DNA from: Faecalibacterium sp. UBA1360
Lineage (GTDB): Bacteria > Bacillota > Clostridia > Oscillospirales > Ruminococcaceae
Length of the DNA stretch: 30,779 nt
Assembly: GCA_002306375.1 (NCBI GenBank)
Contig: DBRU01000117.1
Coordinates: forward strand, 1-30,779
Direction of reading: 5' to 3'
Shown: positions 8,842-16,043 of the stretch, one piece after another
Layout of the letters: the number at the start of each line of letters is the position of its first letter
Numbering within the stretch: position 1 is the stretch's first letter
Translations under genes and position numbers: made by a program
The notes under the pieces: model-generated
What the model was told of the DNA's origin: nothing
Database searches by the model: none
The model's input: the letters and a program-made list of their open reading frames with translations, nothing else

Positions 8842-8867
8842 CGGATGGTTCAGTCAAAGACCATCCG
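8842..8867 (-). promoter_or_regulatory. Inverted repeat, candidate MarR operator
   Basis: CGGATGGT (8842-8849) and ACCATCCG (8860-8867) form a perfect 8-bp inverted repeat with a 10-bp spacer. It begins about a dozen bases downstream of the marR -10 box, so a bound dimer would block early elongation; in RNA it could fold as a hairpin. The operator role is inferred. Confidence 0.5.
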
Positions 8868-8878
8868 TACAGGTATCA

Positions 8879-8906
8879 ATTATACCGATATTTTGTTGAA
8901 AGTGAA
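8879..8906 (-). promoter_or_regulatory. Promoter of the marR-ABC operon
   Basis: On the minus strand TTCACT (8906-8901), a 16-bp spacer and a perfect TATAAT (8884-8879). It overlaps the divergent lysR promoter. Confidence 0.6.
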
Positions 8907-8924
8907 TTCAGAATGTGTTACTAT
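8896..8924 (+). promoter_or_regulatory. Promoter of the lysR gene
   Basis: TTGAAA (8896-8901), a 17-bp spacer and TACTAT (8919-8924). The region is AT-rich compared with its surroundings and contains the palindrome TGAATTCA (8903-8910) within the spacer. Confidence 0.7.
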
Positions 8925-8960
8925 TAGAAAGCAAACCTTACCAATCAAGGAGGCGTCGGC

Positions 8961-9839
8961 GTGAACACCTTTCAGCTTTCCTGCTTTCTGGCCGTGGCCG
9001 AATACCTGAACTTTGCCCAGGCGGCCCAGGCCCTGCATGTGACCCACCCGGCGGTGAGCCAGCAGATCAAATCCCTGGAAAAAGAACTGAACACCCGCCT
9101 GTTTGAGCGCACGACCCGCTCGGTGCGCCTGACCGAGGAGGGCATGGCCTTTTTGCCCGACGCCAGGCAGATCGTAGAACTGTCGCAGCGGGCGGCCAAC
9201 CGGTTCGCCGGCGGCCCGGACAAGCCCATCGAAACGCTGGCCGTGGGCTGTTACAGTTTTGCCTGCATGATCCTTCTTGCCGGCACCCTGCAGCGGCTGC
9301 GCGCCGCGCTCCCGGACCTGCACCCGCGCTTGCAGACGATCCCCTTTCTGCACATCTACCAGCTGCTGGAGCGGGGGGACCTGGACGCCGTGGTGGACTT
9401 TCGGGAAGATGCCGGCGCCAAGGTCGACGCCCAGTTCCGGGAATTTGCCAAGGTCCCCGTGATGTTCGTGTGCACCCGGGACCATCCGCTGGCCGGCAGG
9501 CCGCAGGTGTGTCTGGAGGACCTGAAAGAGGAAAAGCTCGTCCTCTTTCTGCCCACCAAGGGGATGCTGTCCGTCGCCCGCCTGCAAGAGCAGCTGATGG
9601 GGCACCGCCCGCCGTCGGAGTTCTATTTCTGCGAATCGGTGGAGGCCATCACGGTGCTGGTCCGGGCAGGATACGGCATCTCGGTGCTGCCCGACTGCCT
9701 GATCCCCGATACGCCCTGCCTTTGCAAGATCCCGGTACAAGACGCGCCCCCGGCGCCCTTCGGCGTTTACTATCGGTCCTTGCAGGGCAAGCCGGCCCTC
9801 AAGGACTTGATCCGCTGCGCCAGGCTGGAAGAACCCTGA
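8961..9839 (+). CDS. LysR-family transcriptional regulator
   Basis: A 292-residue LysR-type regulator. The N-terminal winged helix-turn-helix is textbook: FLAVAEYLNFAQAAQALHV, then PAVSQQIKSLEKELNTRLFE and RTTRSVRLTEEG, residues 1-63. A linker helix and a periplasmic-binding-protein-like effector domain follow (about 90-290). The start is GTG at 8961, with AAGGAGG eight bases upstream and no competing ATG. It lies divergent to the marR-exporter operon and 47 bases upstream of an uncharacterised gene on its own strand, either of which could be its target. Effector unknown. Confidence 0.92.
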   Translation: MNTFQLSCFLAVAEYLNFAQAAQALHVTHPAVSQQIKSLEKELNTRLFERTTRSVRLTEEGMAFLPDARQIVELSQRAANRFAGGPDKPIETLAVGCYSFACMILLAGTLQRLRAALPDLHPRLQTIPFLHIYQLLERGDLDAVVDFREDAGAKVDAQFREFAKVPVMFVCTRDHPLAGRPQVCLEDLKEEKLVLFLPTKGMLSVARLQEQLMGHRPPSEFYFCESVEAITVLVRAGYGISVLPDCLIPDTPCLCKIPVQDAPPAPFGVYYRSLQGKPALKDLIRCARLEEP

Positions 9840-9886
9840 CCCGCCGCACGGCGGTTCCCCCGCCACTTGAAAAAGAAGGAGGCTGT

Positions 9887-10744
9887 ATGCAGACCTACAA
9901 AGAAGGCAAATGGGCCCAGCAGATCCTGGCCCAGCGCCGGGACGACGGGCTCTGGGGGACCTTCCACACCCTGAGCCAGCCCGTTCCGGGCCGGAGCTGT
10001 ACGACGGAACAGGCGATCCGGCGTCTGTTATTTCTCGGATACACGGTGCAGGACGAAGTCCTCGGGACCGTTGTGAGGCGCATGGAGCAGTGCATCCGGG
10101 GCGAACGGCCCATCGACGATTATTGCGAAAAGAAACACGACTGGCCCCTTTTTGAACAGCTGATGCTGGGGGCCTGGCTGCGCATCCTGGACCCGCAAAA
10201 CGAGGCCGGATTGACCGTGGCCCGCCAGTGGGCAGGCCTTTTGGAACAGGCCTTTGCCGGCGGCCGTTACAGCCGGGAGGATGACGCGGCGGCCTTCCTG
10301 CAGTGGAAGGGCCGCAAACCCAAAAGCGAATTCGAGACCGGGTTCGGCATGTTTTATCACGCCGCTTTGCTGGCGGGCATTCTGCCGCCCCCGACGGAAG
10401 ATCTCTTTTTGGACTACTGTCTGTCCCGGCCCGGCGGTATGTTTTACATCTACGACGGGCCTCTGGACCGTCCGCCGCGGGAATTCGCCTCCCGGGCGGC
10501 CAGCCGCTACCTGGCGGCCATCGAGGTGTTGAGCCGGTACGACCGCGCCAAGGGCAAGCTGGCTTTTGTCGCCGACTGGCTCTGCGCCAACCGGGATGAA
10601 AACGGCCAGTGGGATTTTGGCGAAAAGGCAAAGGACGGCGTCTATTTTCCGCTGTCCGACCGTTGGGACAAAGCCGCCAGGCTCGCCGACAGCACCCACC
10701 GGGTCGTCCGCGTGTTGACCGCGCTGGGGCGCGGCGCCGTCTGA
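9887..10744 (+). CDS. Uncharacterised protein, possible alpha/alpha-toroid (prenyltransferase-like) fold
   Basis: A 285-residue soluble protein with no signal peptide or membrane segment. It starts with GKWAQQILAQRRDDGLWGTF and ends with ADWLCANRDENGQWDFG: two QxxDGxWG-like repeats, which resemble the QW-type repeats of terpenoid-cyclase/protein-prenyltransferase alpha-alpha barrels. Between them are helical segments rich in Trp, Arg and Leu and the conserved-looking FYIYDGP and DGVYFPLSD stretches. I see no DXDD or other catalytic acid motif typical of cyclases, so an enzymatic role is not supported. ATG at 9887 follows AAGGAGG. It sits 47 bases after lysR on the same strand, probably in one transcript, and may act with it. 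Function unknown. Confidence 0.75.
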   Translation: MQTYKEGKWAQQILAQRRDDGLWGTFHTLSQPVPGRSCTTEQAIRRLLFLGYTVQDEVLGTVVRRMEQCIRGERPIDDYCEKKHDWPLFEQLMLGAWLRILDPQNEAGLTVARQWAGLLEQAFAGGRYSREDDAAAFLQWKGRKPKSEFETGFGMFYHAALLAGILPPPTEDLFLDYCLSRPGGMFYIYDGPLDRPPREFASRAASRYLAAIEVLSRYDRAKGKLAFVADWLCANRDENGQWDFGEKAKDGVYFPLSDRWDKAARLADSTHRVVRVLTALGRGAV

Positions 10745-10797
10745 ATTTTCTGACCCGCCGCCAGCCGCCCCTTTTGCCACAGAAAGGAGTTTTTGCC

Positions 10798-10946
10798 ATG
10801 TGCGCTTCCCACGTTTTCATCCGCCCCGCGGCGGCCTCGGATGCCGTGCCCGAGGCTTTGGGGACACCGGCGTCACCCAGGGCGACGGGCCTTTGCTGGA
10901 GCGAAAAATGGAGCGCCCCCTGCCCGCCGGCCCGCAGAACGCATAA
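10798..10946 (+). pseudogene. Remnant of a GNAT acetyltransferase gene with internal deletion
   Basis: A strong ribosome site (AGAAAGGAG, eight bases before ATG 10798) opens a frame whose first residues, HVFIRPAAASDAV, look like the first strand of a GNAT acetyltransferase. After about 17 codons this frame becomes meaningless, but a different frame from 10851 reads RGFGDTGVTQGDGPLLERKM and ends at TAA 10944-10946, which looks like the last strands of a GNAT protein (the usual G-F-x-D-T-G turn). The middle, including the acetyl-CoA loop, is missing. I infer a deletion of roughly a hundred codons that fused the two ends out of frame. The alternative is a small novel ORF. Confidence 0.5.
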
Positions 10947-10949
10947 AGA

Positions 10950-10988
10950 GAGCCGGGGCGGCGGACTTTGCGTCCGCCGCCCCGGCTC
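10950..10988. terminator. Bidirectional hairpin terminator
   Basis: A perfect 17-bp GC-rich stem (10950-10966 with 10972-10988, loop TTTGC) between the GNAT remnant and the convergent tspO-like gene. Neither flank has a long T-run, so its efficiency is uncertain. Confidence 0.7.
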
Positions 10989-10993
10989 CCCGT

Positions 10994-11467
10994 TCAGTTC
11001 AGCACCCACACGCCCAGGTTCAAGTAGGCCGCAAAGGTCAGCCAGACCAGGTAGGGCCATTGCAGCCGCGCAGCCCCCAGGCTGGCCTGCCCGAACCGGC
11101 GGATCATCCCAAAGACCAGCGCCCACAGCAGCGCCAGCCACAAAAAGGCGAACCCGTACCATTGCAGGTTGAAAAAGATCAAACTCCAGAAAAAGTTGAC
11201 CCCCAGCTGCACCCGGTATATCCGCAGCGCCCGGTCCCTGGCCTCGCCGGCGGGGGCGCGGTCGATGACCGACGCGCCGAACCCCATCAGCGCGTACAGC
11301 ACCGCCCACACCACCGGGAACACCACCCCCGGCGGCGACAGGGGCGGTTTTTCGATCTGCGCGGCGTACAGGGCCATGCCCTTCCGGCTCAGCCAGCCGG
11401 AAAAGGCCCCCACGGCTTCGGCCATCAGCACCCACAGGGCCGTGTTTTTCCACTCTTGTTTTGTCAT
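10994..11467 (-). CDS. tspO: TspO/MBR family tryptophan-rich sensory protein
   Basis: A 157-residue, five-helix membrane protein of the TspO/translocator-protein family. Diagnostic stretches are EKPPLSPPGVVFPVVWAVLY (loop 1 into helix 2), ALMGFGAS, LGVNFFWSLIFF and FAAYLNLGVWVLN, with the aromatic-rich interior that binds porphyrins and other hydrophobic ligands. Bacterial TspO proteins bind or degrade tetrapyrroles and modulate stress responses; the exact role here is unknown. Start is ATG at 11467, where the first helix begins (EWKNTALWVLMAEAVGAFSG); an upstream in-frame extension is Arg/Cys-rich and unlike the family. The ribosome site is weak (GCGGGTGATG). It stands alone between hairpins. 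Confidence 0.9.
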   Translation of the reverse strand: MTKQEWKNTALWVLMAEAVGAFSGWLSRKGMALYAAQIEKPPLSPPGVVFPVVWAVLYALMGFGASVIDRAPAGEARDRALRIYRVQLGVNFFWSLIFFNLQWYGFAFLWLALLWALVFGMIRRFGQASLGAARLQWPYLVWLTFAAYLNLGVWVLN

Positions 11468-11526
11468 AACGGCATCACCCGCTGCCAGTATATGCGCCCG
11501 GGGACCGAATATGCGCGCCCCCTGCC

Positions 11527-11556
11527 TTGAGGATCGCCGGCATATGGGGCTACAAT
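11527..11556 (+). promoter_or_regulatory. Promoter of the corA-type leader transcript
   Basis: TTGAGG (11527-11532), an 18-bp spacer and TACAAT (11551-11556). Predicted transcription begins near 11563, almost 290 bases before the transporter start codon. Confidence 0.6.
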
Positions 11557-11631
11557 AAAAGCAACGAACTTGCCCGGCCCATGGCCGGGGTATTTCTTTA
11601 TACATCCGTACGCAACATGTCAAGCTCGCTC

Positions 11632-11659
11632 GCCGGGGGACCTGAAAGGGTCCCCCGGC
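11632..11659 (+). terminator. Terminator or attenuator in the corA-type leader
   Basis: GCCGGGGGACC (11632-11642) pairs perfectly with GGTCCCCCGGC (11649-11659) around a six-base loop, followed by GGGCGTTTTTGGCG. It lies about 100 bases after the predicted start site, so a short RNA of that size should accumulate unless it is antiterminated. Confidence 0.65.
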
Positions 11660-11708
11660 GGGCGTTTTTGGCGTTTTGCGCGCGTCTTGTTTACAGGAGG
11701 TAGTTTGT

Positions 11709-11792
11709 ATGAAACAAGATCATCCGGTTCGCCGCTATGCCCTGCTGTGCGCCCGGCTGTTCGGCGTCCCCGCCAAAGCCGGCTCCGAATAA
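11709..11792 (+). CDS. 27-codon leader ORF upstream of the CorA-type transporter
   Basis: ATG at 11709 follows AGGAGG (11695-11700) with eight bases between, as good a ribosome site as any in the window. The peptide begins MKQDHPVRRYALLCARLFG and ends PAKAGSE; it is basic in the middle and has no signal or export motif. Its stop codon lies six bases before the left arm of the hairpin that hides the transporter's ribosome site. The position suggests a translated leader whose ribosome occupancy decides folding of that hairpin. It is too short to identify by homology, and a stand-alone small protein cannot be excluded. Confidence 0.55.
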   Translation: MKQDHPVRRYALLCARLFGVPAKAGSE

Positions 11793-11797
11793 AACCG

Positions 11798-11841
11798 CCC
11801 CCTTCCACCCCATACTTTTCAAAAACGGGTGTGGAAGGGGG
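11798..11841 (+). terminator. Ribosome-site-sequestering hairpin / attenuator before corA-type gene
   Basis: CCCCCTTCCAC (11798-11808) pairs with GTGGAAGGGGG (11831-11841); a further AAAAC/GTTTT pairing extends it with a small bulge. TTTT follows the right arm, as in an intrinsic terminator. The GGAAGGGGG in the right arm is also the only ribosome site for the ATG at 11849, so the fold could block both transcription and translation. Confidence 0.65.
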
Positions 11842-11848
11842 TTTTGTC

Positions 11849-12748
11849 ATGCGCCTGTACCGCGTCACGGCCGGCGGGCGGCTGCGCGCCGCCGGCCCCG
11901 GGCGGGGCGGGTGGAGCGTGTGCGTGCTGCGCGCCGCCGAAGTGCCCCGCTGCGCCGCGCTGCCTGGCCGTCGGGCATTGGCGGCGTCGGTGTCGTCCAT
12001 CCGATTCTGCCGCGCGGCCTCCCGGCCGGGGCTGGTGCGGGGCACCGTGCGCCTGCCCGGGCACACCGACGGCTCGGACGCGCTGGCCTTTGCCTTTGTG
12101 CTGTGCGGCCGGGGGCTGTTTGTGGCCCTGCCCCCCAACGCCCGGGACCTGCCCCTGCACGCTTTGCCCGCCGCCGTGCCCGCCACCCCGGCCGGGGTGC
12201 TGCTGGCCCTGCTGGAACAGCGCACGGCCGCCGACGCCCGGGTGCTGCAAACGCTGGAACGCCGCCTGGACCGGCTGGAACAGACGCTGGACGCCGGGCA
12301 GGTGGCGGGGTTTTCCCGGGCGGCCATGGACGTGCGCCGCCGGCTGGCGGCCTTGCGCCGGGCCTACGCCCAGCTGGCCACCCTGGCCGAGGAACGCCTG
12401 GCCGACCCGGTAATGCCCCCCGCCGGCGGCGAGCGGGGAGCCTGGCAGCGCTGCGCGGCCCGGGCAGCCCGCCTGCGGGACGAGGCCGAGACTTTGCGGG
12501 AATACATTTTGCAGCTGTGGCAGGTGTACCAGTCCCGCATCGAATTGCAGCAGAACCGGGTGGTCACCCTGCTGACCGTGGTCACCACCCTGTTTGTGCC
12601 CCTGAGCCTGGTGACCGGGTGGTACGGCATGAACTTCGACGGCATGCTGGCCCCCAGCGTGCCCTGGGGCTACCCGGCGGTGGCCGGGGCCTGCGTACTG
12701 CTGGCCCTGGGCGGGCTGCTGTTTTTCAAGTGGAAGGGCATGCTTTAG
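11849..12748 (+). CDS. CorA-family divalent metal ion transporter
   Basis: A 299-residue member of the CorA superfamily. The diagnostic pore motif Y-G-M-N is at residues 259-262 (WYGMNFDGM), preceded by the first membrane helix VVTLLTVVTTLFVPLSLVTG and followed by the second (YPAVAGACVLLALGGLLFF) and a short basic C-terminus. The N-terminal two-thirds is a soluble domain with a long Leu/Arg/Ala-rich helix (about 120-230), the funnel helix of the pentamer. Expected role: passive Mg2+ (or Co2+/Ni2+) uptake across the cytoplasmic membrane. The N-terminal alpha/beta domain is short and Arg-rich for the family. The ATG at 11849 lies seven bases after GGAAGGGGG, which is buried in the leader hairpin, so regulated expression is likely. 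Confidence 0.85.
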   Translation: MRLYRVTAGGRLRAAGPGRGGWSVCVLRAAEVPRCAALPGRRALAASVSSIRFCRAASRPGLVRGTVRLPGHTDGSDALAFAFVLCGRGLFVALPPNARDLPLHALPAAVPATPAGVLLALLEQRTAADARVLQTLERRLDRLEQTLDAGQVAGFSRAAMDVRRRLAALRRAYAQLATLAEERLADPVMPPAGGERGAWQRCAARAARLRDEAETLREYILQLWQVYQSRIELQQNRVVTLLTVVTTLFVPLSLVTGWYGMNFDGMLAPSVPWGYPAVAGACVLLALGGLLFFKWKGML

Positions 12749-12756
12749 CCCCACGC

Positions 12757-12799
12757 AAAAGGAGGACCCGCATCCGGGCGGATGCAGGTCCCCTTTTTT
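12757..12799. terminator. Bidirectional intrinsic terminator
   Basis: An A-run, stem (GGACC and GCATCC pairing with GGATGC and GGTCC across one mismatch) and T-run (CCCCTTTTTTC) lie between the convergent transporter and oxidoreductase genes, giving a terminator in either direction. Confidence 0.85.
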
Positions 12800-12817
12800 C
12801 TTTGTTGTGCGGCGGGT

Positions 12818-13810
12818 TCACGCCATGCGGGGCGCCGTAGCCCGCAGCGCGTCGATCATGTCCATCACGTCCAGCGTGCGGCGGCGGGCCTCGGCCTCGG
12901 CGGCGGCGTCCCCTTGCTGGACGATGCGGGCGAACTCGGCGAACTCATAGGCCATGCGGTGGCGTTGGGACACGGGCCCGTCGGTGCGCTGACCCCCGCC
13001 CCGCACCCCGCCCAGCAGGGCGTATACCTGGTCCAGGCTGTTGGTGCCGCCGTGCAGGTGCAGGCTGCCCCCGGGCCCCTGGAGGCAGGCAAACTTTTCG
13101 CCCTCGCTGTCCTTGGCGGCCAGCGCCGCGGCCGACACATCGCCGTAGTGCAGCACGGCCAGCCCGGCGGTGTCCACCCCGTTTTCGGCCAGGCTGGGGC
13201 GGTATTCGCAGGCGTCGGGCTTGCCCAGCAGGCCGTAGAAAAAGTGCAGGTTGTACACGTTCATGTCGTACAGCGCGCCGCCGTTGCAGGCCGGGTCAAA
13301 GGTGGTGTTCCACACCCCGTTCAAAAAGTCGTCGTACCGGGCGCTGCGGGCGCAGAAGCTGGCCATGGCCCCCCGCACGGGCCCGATGGCCGGCAGCATG
13401 CCGCGCAAAAAGGCGTAGCCGGGCAGGTAGTGGGTGGTGATGGCCTCAAACAGCACCCGGCCCTTTCGGTCGGCCAGGTCGAACAGGGCCCGTGCCTCGG
13501 CGGCGGTGGGGGTAAAGGGCTTTTCCAGGATCACATGGTACCCGGCTTCCAGCGCCTTTTTGGCCGCCGCATAGTGCAGGTGGTTGGCCGTGCCGATGTA
13601 CACGGCGTCAAAGCCGCCGGCGGCGTAGCATTCGTCCTCGTCGGTGTAGATGCGCTCCACCCCCGCCGCCCGGGCCAGTTCCTCGGCCCTGGGCCGGCTT
13701 TGGGGGCGGCAGCACAGGGCCGTGACCTGGATCTCGGGCATTTCGCCGCAATGCTGCATGAATTCCACCACGATGCGGCTGGTGGACAGTACCGCCAATT
13801 TCAGCGCCAT
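12818..13810 (-). CDS. Gfo/Idh/MocA-family oxidoreductase
   Basis: A 330-residue NAD(P)-dependent sugar or cyclitol dehydrogenase-like protein. The N-terminal Rossmann part (1-120) reads LKLAVLSTSRIVVEFM; the usual glycine-rich loop is replaced by LSTSRI, a common variation in this branch. VYIGTANHLHY and the catalytic-lysine motif HVILEKPFT (E-K-P) are intact. The C-terminal half carries the substrate domain with the GGALYDMNVYNLHF segment typical of the family. Substrate cannot be inferred, as no sugar genes adjoin. ATG at 13810 follows AAAGGGG; a longer upstream reading frame crosses the promoter and is not used. It is a single-gene unit. Confidence 0.88.
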   Translation of the reverse strand: MALKLAVLSTSRIVVEFMQHCGEMPEIQVTALCCRPQSRPRAEELARAAGVERIYTDEDECYAAGGFDAVYIGTANHLHYAAAKKALEAGYHVILEKPFTPTAAEARALFDLADRKGRVLFEAITTHYLPGYAFLRGMLPAIGPVRGAMASFCARSARYDDFLNGVWNTTFDPACNGGALYDMNVYNLHFFYGLLGKPDACEYRPSLAENGVDTAGLAVLHYGDVSAAALAAKDSEGEKFACLQGPGGSLHLHGGTNSLDQVYALLGGVRGGGQRTDGPVSQRHRMAYEFAEFARIVQQGDAAAEAEARRRTLDVMDMIDALRATAPRMA

Positions 13811-13865
13811 GGGATATTCCCCTTTCTGTATCGCCGCTTCGGGGCGGCTGGTTTCCTTTTGCCCC

Positions 13866-13894
13866 ATTATACCCCAAGCCCCCCGCCCCCGCAA
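13866..13894 (-). promoter_or_regulatory. Promoter of the Gfo/Idh/MocA gene
   Basis: On the minus strand TTGCGG (13894-13889), a 17-bp spacer and perfect TATAAT (13871-13866). It lies immediately after the terminator of the preceding operon. Confidence 0.7.
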
Positions 13895-13908
13895 GCATGG
13901 CGCAGCAA

Positions 13909-13940
13909 AACGCCCCCGCGCCGGCAGGCGCGGGGGCGTT
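13909..13940 (-). terminator. Terminator of the kinase-MATE-DUF308-FAD operon
   Basis: A perfect 14-bp stem (13909-13922 with 13927-13940, loop GGCA). Read leftward, it ends in GTTTTGC, giving a short U-run, 11 bases after the FAD dehydrogenase stop codon. Confidence 0.8.
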
Positions 13941-13951
13941 GGGGCAAAGGA

Positions 13952-15382
13952 TCAGAAGTCGTGGTTTTCGATGAGCTTGCGGCCCATGAGCACGCCCATG
14001 ACCGAGGCCATCATGAGCCCGCGGGTCCAGCCGGAGGAATCGCCCAGGCAGTGCAGGTTGGCCACGTTGGTCTCCAGGTTTTCGTCCATGCGCACCTTGT
14101 TGGAGTAGAACTTGAGCTCGGGGGAATAGAGCAGCGTTTCGGGCGCGGCAAAGCCGGGCACCACGTGGTCCACCATCTTGATGAACTCGATGATGTTGAC
14201 CATGGCGCGGTAGGGCATGGCCGAGGTGATATCGCCGGCCACGGCGTCCTTGAGGGTGGGCCGCACGTTGGCCCGGGCCAGTTCCTGGGGCCAGGTGCGC
14301 TTGCCGTTGAGGATGTCGCCGTAGCGCTGCACAAGGATGTGCCCCGCGCCCAGCATGTTGGTCAGCTCGCCCACCTTCTGGGCATAGGCGATGGGCTGGT
14401 TGAAGGGCTCGGTAAAGTTGTGGCTGACCAGGATGGCCAGGTTGGTGTTGGGGGACTTGAGGTCCTTGAAGCTGTGGCCGTTGACCACGGCCAGATCGTT
14501 GTCGTAGTTTTCCTGGGCCACAAAGCCGCCGGGGTTCTGGCAGAAGGTGCGCACCTTGTTCTTCCAGGGGTTGGGGTAGCCGATGAGCTTGCCTTCATAG
14601 AGCACCTTGTTGATGGTCTCCATGATCTCGTTGCGGCACTCCACCCGCACGCCGATATCCACGGTGCCCGGGCGGTGGGCGATGTGGTGCTGGGCGCAGA
14701 TCTTCTCCAGCCATTCGGCGCCGCGGCGGCCGGTGGCGATGACCACCTGGCGGGCCGTGACCTCTTTGGCTTCGGCATCCGGCTTGCCGGTGCGGCGAGC
14801 CACCACGCCGCGGCACACGCTGCCGTCCAGCAGGATGTTGTCGCACTCGGTCTCGAACCACATCTCCACGCCCTTGGCGGCCAGGTGGTTCTGGATGTTC
14901 AGGTACAGCTGCTGGGCCTTCTCGGTGCCCAGGTGGCGGATCGGGCAGTCCACCAGCTGCAAGCCGGCCTGGATCGTACGCTTGCGGATCTCCTTGATGT
15001 CGGGGCCTTCGTACACGCCCTCCACATGGGGGTCCGCGCCGAATTCCAGGTAGATCTTGTCGGTGTAGTCGATGAGCTCCTGGGCGAAATCCTCGCCGAT
15101 GAGCTCGGGCAGTTCGCCGCCCACTTCGCGGGAGAGGGACAGCTTGCCGTCCGAAAACGCCCCCGCGCCCGAAAAGCCCGTGGTGATGGCGCAGGTGGGC
15201 TTGCAGTTGACGCAGTGGCCGATCTCGGCCTTGGGGCAATGGCGGCGCTCCACCGGCTTGCCTTTTTCGATCAGCAGGATCTTGAGTCCGGCGGCCTGCC
15301 GGCTTTTGCGCAGCAGCTCCAGCGCGGTGAAGATACCGGCCGGGCCGGCGCCGACAATGATCAGGTCGTACTCGTAAGTCAT
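13952..15382 (-). CDS. FAD-dependent dehydrogenase (COG2509-like), cysteine-rich
   Basis: A 476-residue flavoprotein. The N-terminus has the FAD dinucleotide fold DLIIVGAGPAGIFTALEL; IEKGKPVERR follows the second strand. Next comes a cluster, HCPKAEIGHCVNCKPTC, with four closely spaced cysteines, then TTGFSGAGAFSDGKLSL. A second nucleotide segment, QVVIATGRRGAEWL, and the C-terminal LGDSSGWTRGLMMASVMG, which closes over the flavin, are intact. These proteins are widespread in anaerobes but their physiological substrate is not established; the cysteines may bind Fe-S or act as redox thiols. Start uncertain: ATG at 15382 is 11 bases from AGGAG, whereas TTG at 15388 is five bases from it. It is the last gene of the operon, 54 bases after DUF308. 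Confidence 0.85.
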   Translation of the reverse strand: MTYEYDLIIVGAGPAGIFTALELLRKSRQAAGLKILLIEKGKPVERRHCPKAEIGHCVNCKPTCAITTGFSGAGAFSDGKLSLSREVGGELPELIGEDFAQELIDYTDKIYLEFGADPHVEGVYEGPDIKEIRKRTIQAGLQLVDCPIRHLGTEKAQQLYLNIQNHLAAKGVEMWFETECDNILLDGSVCRGVVARRTGKPDAEAKEVTARQVVIATGRRGAEWLEKICAQHHIAHRPGTVDIGVRVECRNEIMETINKVLYEGKLIGYPNPWKNKVRTFCQNPGGFVAQENYDNDLAVVNGHSFKDLKSPNTNLAILVSHNFTEPFNQPIAYAQKVGELTNMLGAGHILVQRYGDILNGKRTWPQELARANVRPTLKDAVAGDITSAMPYRAMVNIIEFIKMVDHVVPGFAAPETLLYSPELKFYSNKVRMDENLETNVANLHCLGDSSGWTRGLMMASVMGVLMGRKLIENHDF

Positions 15383-15436
15383 GGTCAAGGGGTCTCCTTT
15401 TTGTGTATCAGTTCGCGGCCAGACCGCGGCAGGGGG

Positions 15437-16021
15437 TCAATCCTTGGGGGGTTGGGCTTTGTCGGCAGCGTCTTCGGCCTGTTCCAGCTTGTGCAGGGCG
15501 GCGGCCGTGTATACGGTGCACCCGGCGTTGAGCGCGCCTTCCACCACCAGCAGCAGGCCGGACAGCCACACCGGGTCTACGTCCCACCCGGCAAAGGGCT
15601 GCAGGATCAGCCAGACGCCGGCGATGAAGGTCACGAACCCCAGCAGCATCAGCACCCACCAGCGCTGGCCCTTGCGGCGCACCAGCTGCCAGGCGCTTTG
15701 TTCCCGCACGCTGCCGTCCACCAGCAAAAACGCGCCGAACACCACGGGCAGCACCCACTCCACCATTTCGGGGCGCAGCAGGGCAAACAGGCCCAGGGCC
15801 AGGGTGACCACGCCCCCCGCCAGCGTGAACACCGCCGCCAGGCCCCGCTCTTTGTCGCGGGTATAGCGCCACAGGCTGCGCGCGCCGGTCAGGGCGATCA
15901 GCGCGCCGAACGCCGCGCAGATCCAGGGCAGGCTGGCGGCGGGGGCCGCCAGCAGGGCCAGGCCCAGCACAAAATACAAAACGCTGAGAACGATCATGCC
16001 GGCACGCAGGTTGCGAAGCAT
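15437..16021 (-). CDS. DUF308/HdeD-like small membrane protein
   Basis: A 194-residue protein with about six membrane segments arranged as three similar helix pairs (for example MIVLSVLYFVLGLALLAAP, GALIALTGARSLW, LAGGVVTLALGLFALLRPE), the pattern of the DUF308/HdeD family. A charged, probably cytoplasmic tail (LEQAEDAADKAQPPKD) closes it. Function in Gram-positives is unknown; E. coli HdeD is linked to acid resistance. The ATG at 16021 is chosen since GGGAGG lies eight bases upstream; the in-frame GTG nine bases earlier abuts the ribosome site. It lies 22 bases behind the MATE gene in the same operon. Confidence 0.8.
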   Translation of the reverse strand: MLRNLRAGMIVLSVLYFVLGLALLAAPAASLPWICAAFGALIALTGARSLWRYTRDKERGLAAVFTLAGGVVTLALGLFALLRPEMVEWVLPVVFGAFLLVDGSVREQSAWQLVRRKGQRWWVLMLLGFVTFIAGVWLILQPFAGWDVDPVWLSGLLLVVEGALNAGCTVYTAAALHKLEQAEDAADKAQPPKD

Positions 16022-16043
16022 GGCAGGCACCTCCCGGTAAAAT

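Larger units (their letters stand above)
11563..11848 (+). promoter_or_regulatory. Long structured leader of the CorA-type gene, with tandem attenuators
   Basis: This untranslated stretch holds, in order, a small hairpin (CCGGCC-CAT-GGCCGG near 11574-11588), a terminator-like hairpin (11632-11659), a 27-codon ORF with an ideal ribosome site (11709-11792), and a second hairpin (11798-11841) whose right arm contains the ribosome site of the transporter gene. No other promoter is evident between the first hairpin and the transporter, so transcripts must read through the hairpins. The layout is that of a conditional leader. I cannot match it to a named riboswitch class; in particular I do not recognise an M-box. 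Confidence 0.5.

Noticed and set aside
8880..11453. Long minus-strand frame opposite lysR and its neighbour
   Set aside because: Both genes it opposes have clear families or good ribosome sites, whereas this frame has neither.
11709..11792. The 27-codon ORF as an AgrD-like signalling peptide
   Set aside because: It lacks the amphipathic leader and the Cys plus acidic tail pattern, and no agrB or histidine kinase gene lies near.
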